In this document: positions 7,001-7,273 of the stretch, in pieces
How the letters are laid out: every line of letters starts with the position of its first letter
How positions within the stretch are numbered: position 1 is the stretch's first letter
Origin: Bin80 sp022820435
GTDB lineage: Bacteria > Bacteroidota > Rhodothermia > Rhodothermales > Bin80
Direction of reading: 5' to 3'
DNA length: 7,273 nucleotides
Assembly: GCA_022820435.1 (NCBI GenBank)
Contig: JAJEFL010000049.1
Coordinates: 1 to 7,273 of the forward strand
Notes under the pieces: generated by a model
The model's database searches: none
Told to the model about the DNA's origin: nothing
What the model saw: only the letters and a program-made list of their open reading frames with translations
Translations under genes and position numbers: made by a program

Positions 7001-7273
7001 CAGAACTGAAAGACGATTTAGTATCCAGATTTGGAGCGATGGGGGTCCGGGGAACGTTGGCATCAGGTGATGCCGTCGGACTCAATTATCACGGAGATAT
7101 CCTGATGTCGGATGCAGAAATTGAAGATCACGACATCATGGCAGAGGTCTACCGGATTCGAGCAGGTCTGGAAGCAAACCTACGGATTATGGACAAAATC
7201 AGACCCTATGTCGAAGCGAATATACGTCGGGATGGCGGCAGCGCGGAAACGGGTACAGGGCTGGAACTCGGTG
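985..7273 (+). CDS. Giant Calx-beta-repeat surface protein with C-terminal autotransporter-like barrel (3' end outside window)
   Basis: Frame 1 is open without a stop from 871 to the right edge, giving 2,096 complete codons from ATG 985. Numbered from that start: signal peptide 1-34; N-terminal region with Cys 73 and Cys 107 (54-192); about 15 beta-sandwich repeats (193-1825), nearly all ending in D-D-D, D-N-D or D-K-D; helical linker with Cys 1866 and Cys 1895 (1826-1905); barrel from about 1908, unfinished. The barrel shows F-S-V-W-G-Q-G, L-R-G-E-V-A-T-G-M-L-G-T-D-Y and R-P-Y-V-E-A-N-I-R-R-D-G-G, characteristic of autotransporter domains. Inferred role: the barrel inserts in the outer membrane and displays a long stalk, probably calcium-bound, for adhesion. 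No protease or other enzyme motif is seen. Start is uncertain: ATG 985 gives the most normal signal length but lacks a Shine-Dalgarno site; ATG 871 and slippage from ATG 890 are alternatives. The neighbouring barrel gene suggests a tandem family. Confidence 0.88.
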   Translation, partial: MLVLALLSFTAARKWGFLSAGLFACCVSFAVNGADRREKDFVQMETTTETPVSEVYLTSPNTLREGETGLDACSGTPELKVDPKGRRLADNLRSMPFRRKFDIGLSCDPGQNVYTVTIIQGYDPRNNMTLGIDPENMIFNSTNWKGQTVTVSHTGSPVIPVREMSFSVYLYSNGHRLDNGALYFRFSDAGKPQVSIATSSKTVLEGESVTITAKIDQPQPDWIEVPINMLGTSTTADSYDIETAFPVFEIPIEPNESEGTYTIRITDDGIPEKRERLGMSIDRYSLPVWLGFGKPRTADIIIEDKDPEIVLDQELMNIPEGETNVFTVKLTSEPRRRVKIGIEGYKKTDLDTTASVPRKLIFEPSEWNQAQTVTLGAKHDSDVANESVELALKASGGSKDTETVNVTITDDDTPMIVVESRSITVEEGKTTTFDIQFDVQPLRDINVDIRGYSTTDLDTIASVPRTLTFTELNWNEFQTVTLGARHDPDFMNDSETLTITATGGAKDTETISVTIIDDDAPNIVVDPQSVTVEEEKTVSFEVRFDAQPLSDINVAITGYDGTVLDTTASAPRELTFKPAEWNQPQAVLLGAVNDADFMDDAVTLTLTATGGSSDTETVNVTIKDNDQPEIVIAPRPVIVEEGQITTFDVKLEGPPSEDVKVLITGYSTTDLDTTASAPRELMFTASDWEAKTVTLGAKHDPDFVHDEEQLTFTATGGSSDTKIVNVTIRDNDFPKIIIDSQSGIITVEEGSTATFDVKLEGQPSKDINLTIIGYAGTDLDTTASTPRKFRFTTSDWGKRAVTLGAMHDPDFGNDTETLTLTAEDGSIGAMPVNVTITDDDIPKIIVSQQSVIIPEGEAVTFTVSLNTKPLGPVTVLIPTPVGDVTATPASLRFTAKDWNISKPVLLRAHQDEDFDDDREALMLTASGGGYEDIFLSLSVTIEDDDSAPVKVSLSANPNPVTEGEAVTITASLSEALPSDITIHLKDTHGTTEPGDYIPLEKITIPGGEITGSGDLLTDDDSTVEGDETFTVAIDSDQLPLGMGEGTPFSLEITITDNDTALPPVEITMSVSPLQVNEGESVIVMATVGGTLDTDVVIPFIVTDITAEATRDYHALSPVQVEIKAEEWNGIYVISTLKDEIIEGSETFAVALGDLPEGLTTGGPLSQVVTILDVVPPDEDVRIRILVTPNPVNEGEDVTVTVELSEELSNDVTIPLKLTDVTTDGQDWQSSVPSQVDINAGKKSGTYRISIVQDAVIEEKEFFSVAMEALPTGVVAGEPVKVDVTIIDDDHAGINVAESVSVIEGTQKTFPISLTAKPSDEVTVTMIWPRGTDLEVIPVTRTFATDDWNHDQDVTLSAAEDSDLMNDQIVVTLTATGGGYIGTSETIQVTIIDNDAPGIVVPELLKISEGGRESFTVRLAAMPSGPVTMTIIQDTDTDLTLDQTSLIFTPDDWDLPKTITAEAKQDDDFKDNLETLVLTSRGGGYGGRTDRMDVQIIDDDEPQIVAIDKITIEEGRTYPLHVRLSAQPSGAVELNFTGYVGTNLKLDQTLLTFTPTNWQTLQTVTLSAEEDNVDRPDDRMELTLIASGGGYDGETHNVQIIIVDNDEAIAPLTISIYDNNGFEESGILRLPIELNRPADHSVTVQYSSSDGKAIAGDDYTASRGVVIFDPGAIRGVVEIQIIVDDILEGPENFTVMLSNPSHDVILARPKGTGTILEDGGNAILRVSDAIVLEEDGVVRFQVSLSHPQRQTVSAEYRTQDGTAKAGEDYEAVSGIVTIAPGAVETVIAVPLLEDGLDWQEETFSVHLMSAKHAEIEKAVGVAVIQESTTAGEGVLEAYTARFVRTTSSQIVEALGDRFRLAADGAVCAAAERAEMAQLWYSASSWDPSLGELLAGCRMSQNIPVSNGSFSVWGQGAFRQFNGRGDDALSLRGEVATGMLGTDYRWKGGWLAGLLLAHSQGDGSYKVVNQSGDLTSGLTGIYPYVSYNRAGLDVWLAGGAGFGQVELAELKDDLVSRFGAMGVRGTLASGDAVGLNYHGDILMSDAEIEDHDIMAEVYRIRAGLEANLRIMDKIRPYVEANIRRDGGSAETGTGLELG
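1144..1560 (+). other. N-terminal region, divergent repeat with two cysteines
   Basis: This part begins V-Y-L-T-S-P-N-T-L-R-E-G-E, like the opening strand of the later repeats, and contains N-W-K-G-Q-T-V-T-V-S, matching their W-N-x-x-Q-T-V-T-L signature. It is therefore probably a degenerate first repeat with insertions. Cys 73 (1201-1203) and Cys 107 (1303-1305) could form a disulfide. The acidic D-x-D ending of the other units is missing here; it ends F-S-D-A-G-K-P. Confidence 0.45.
1561..1902 (+). repeat. Calx-beta-like repeat 1
   Basis: One unit of 114 residues opens V-S-I-A-T-S-S-K-T-V-L-E-G-E-S-V-T-I-T and closes A-D-I-I-I-E-D-K-D. The V-x-E-G-E-x-V-T-I opening and acidic final strand are Calx-beta features. 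The middle (A-D-S-Y-D-I-E, then S-E-G-T-Y-T-I-R-I-T-D-D-G-I-P-E) corresponds to the usual D-Y and D-D-x-x-x-E-G positions but is degenerate. Confidence 0.55.
1903..3819 (+). repeat. Six tandem W-N-type beta-sandwich repeats (class A, first block)
   Basis: Units span 1903-2220, 2221-2541, 2542-2862, 2863-3180, 3181-3504 and 3505-3819, or 105-108 residues each. The shared plan is: I-V-V start, V-E-E-G, F-x-V or F-x-I strands, G-Y-x-x-T-D-L-D-T-x-A-S-x-P-R, F-T-x-x-x-W, V-T-L-G-A-x-H-D-x-D-F, a D-x-E-x-L-T strand, A-x-G-G, then V-T-I and D-D-D or D-N-D. The first five are most alike; the sixth (P-V-G-D-V-T-A-T-P-A-S-L-R, G-G-G-Y) resembles the later class A units instead. Synonymous positions differ widely between units, so the array is not a very recent expansion. 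Each unit probably coordinates calcium with its acidic edge loops. Confidence 0.72.
3820..4851 (+). repeat. Three tandem Calx-beta repeats (class B, middle block)
   Basis: Units lie at about 3820-4158, 4159-4521 and 4522-4851, and open S-A-N-P-N-P-V-T-E-G-E, S-V-S-P-L-Q-V-N-E-G-E and L-V-T-P-N-P-V-N-E-G-E. The first has G-D-Y and V-E-G-D-E-T-F-T-V; the second R-D-Y and I-E-G-S-E-T-F-A-V; the third Q-D-W and I-E-E-K-E-F-F-S-V. These are the D-Y and E-G-x-E-x-F marks of canonical Calx-beta domains, a calcium-binding fold first described in Na/Ca exchangers and common in bacterial surface proteins. Confidence 0.72.
4852..5799 (+). repeat. Three tandem W-N-type repeats (class A, second block)
   Basis: Units lie at 4852-5166, 5167-5481 and 5482-5799, 105-106 residues each. 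They keep D-D-W-N or T-N-W, the V-T-L-S-A-x-E-D strand and the closing I-I-D-N-D or I-I-D-D-D, but use A-x-G-G-G-Y or R-G-G-G-Y where the first block usually has A-T-G-G-S. They are closer to the last unit of that block (3505-3819) than to its other members, so class A probably has two subtypes. Confidence 0.7.
5800..6459 (+). repeat. Two canonical Calx-beta repeats next to the barrel linker
   Basis: The units, about 5800-6135 and 6136-6459, are the clearest Calx-beta domains in the protein. The first has V-Q-Y-S-S-S-D-G-K-A-I-A-G-D-D-Y-T-A and L-E-G-P-E-N-F-T-V; the second A-E-Y-R-T-Q-D-G-T-A-K-A-G-E-D-Y and Q-E-E-T-F-S-V. They match the Y-x-T-x-D-G-T-A-x-A-G-x-D-Y consensus better than the middle block does, which suggests a separate origin. 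Confidence 0.78.
6460..6702 (+). other. Helical linker between stalk and barrel
   Basis: The segment L-E-A-Y-T-A-R-F-V-R-T-T-S-S-Q-I-V-E-A-L-G-D-R-F corresponds to the A-R-F-x-R-T-x-x-x-Q-V-x-D-A-V-type helix that precedes this class of autotransporter barrel and is expected to run through the pore. It is followed by an Ala/Glu-rich stretch, L-G-E-L-L-A-G-C-R-M and a short Asn/Ser loop. Cys 1866 and Cys 1895 are 29 residues apart and could form a disulfide. Confidence 0.55.
6703..7273 (+). other. Autotransporter-like beta-barrel domain (incomplete at window edge)
   Basis: About 190 residues of alternating amphipathic strands are visible. Strand 1 is F-S-V-W-G-Q-G-A-F-R-Q-F; then S-L-R-G-E-V-A-T-G-M-L-G-T-D-Y-R-W, W-L-A-G-L-L-L-A-H-S-Q-G-D-G-S-Y, G-L-T-G-I-Y-P-Y-V-S-Y, L-D-V-W-L-A-G-G-A-G-F-G, Y-R-I-R-A-G-L-E-A and R-P-Y-V-E-A-N-I-R-R-D-G-G-S-A-E-T-G-T-G. 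These spacings match the autotransporter domain of secreted type V proteins. Roughly the last third, including the C-terminal aromatic residue, should lie to the right. It anchors the protein in the outer membrane. Confidence 0.8.

Overview
The window looks like a piece of a Gram-negative bacterial chromosome or metagenomic contig, roughly half G+C. Two genes encode outer-membrane beta-barrels of the autotransporter type, which requires a cell with an outer membrane. I cannot name the genus. All clear coding is on the plus strand.

Bases 1-195 are the last 64 codons of an upstream gene. Its C-terminus has amphipathic strands, a Y-R-L-G-G strand and a terminal aromatic residue, as expected at the end of an autotransporter-like barrel. 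Bases 196-870 hold no convincing gene. They contain a possible Rho-independent terminator (393-430), three TTAAYA half-sites at exact 11-bp spacing (471-498) that resemble an OmpR/PhoB-family operator, a weak -10 candidate, and a stretch rich in small hairpins, one of them terminator-like (803-836). A 105-codon ORF (553-870) lies here but is poorly supported.

Nearly all the rest is one enormous reading frame that is open from 871 to the right edge. It encodes a secreted surface protein of more than 2,000 residues: an export signal, a cysteine-containing N-terminal region, about 15 tandem beta-sandwich repeats of about 105-114 residues in two alternating classes (canonical Calx-beta and a W-N-x-x-Q-T-V-T-L type), a helical linker, and an autotransporter-like barrel cut by the window edge. 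The expected role is a long, probably calcium-stabilised surface stalk or adhesin anchored by its own barrel.

The most interesting point is the 5' end. The best Shine-Dalgarno sequence (GGAGG, 873-877) leads to ATG 890, which is in the wrong frame for the giant ORF. A run of eight G (947-954) lies between them, and one extra G would join that start to the signal peptide and the whole adhesin. This is the arrangement expected of a phase-variable contingency locus, although a homopolymer sequencing error would look the same. Together the window suggests tandem barrel-anchored surface proteins, with transcriptional and possibly slippage-based control of the second.
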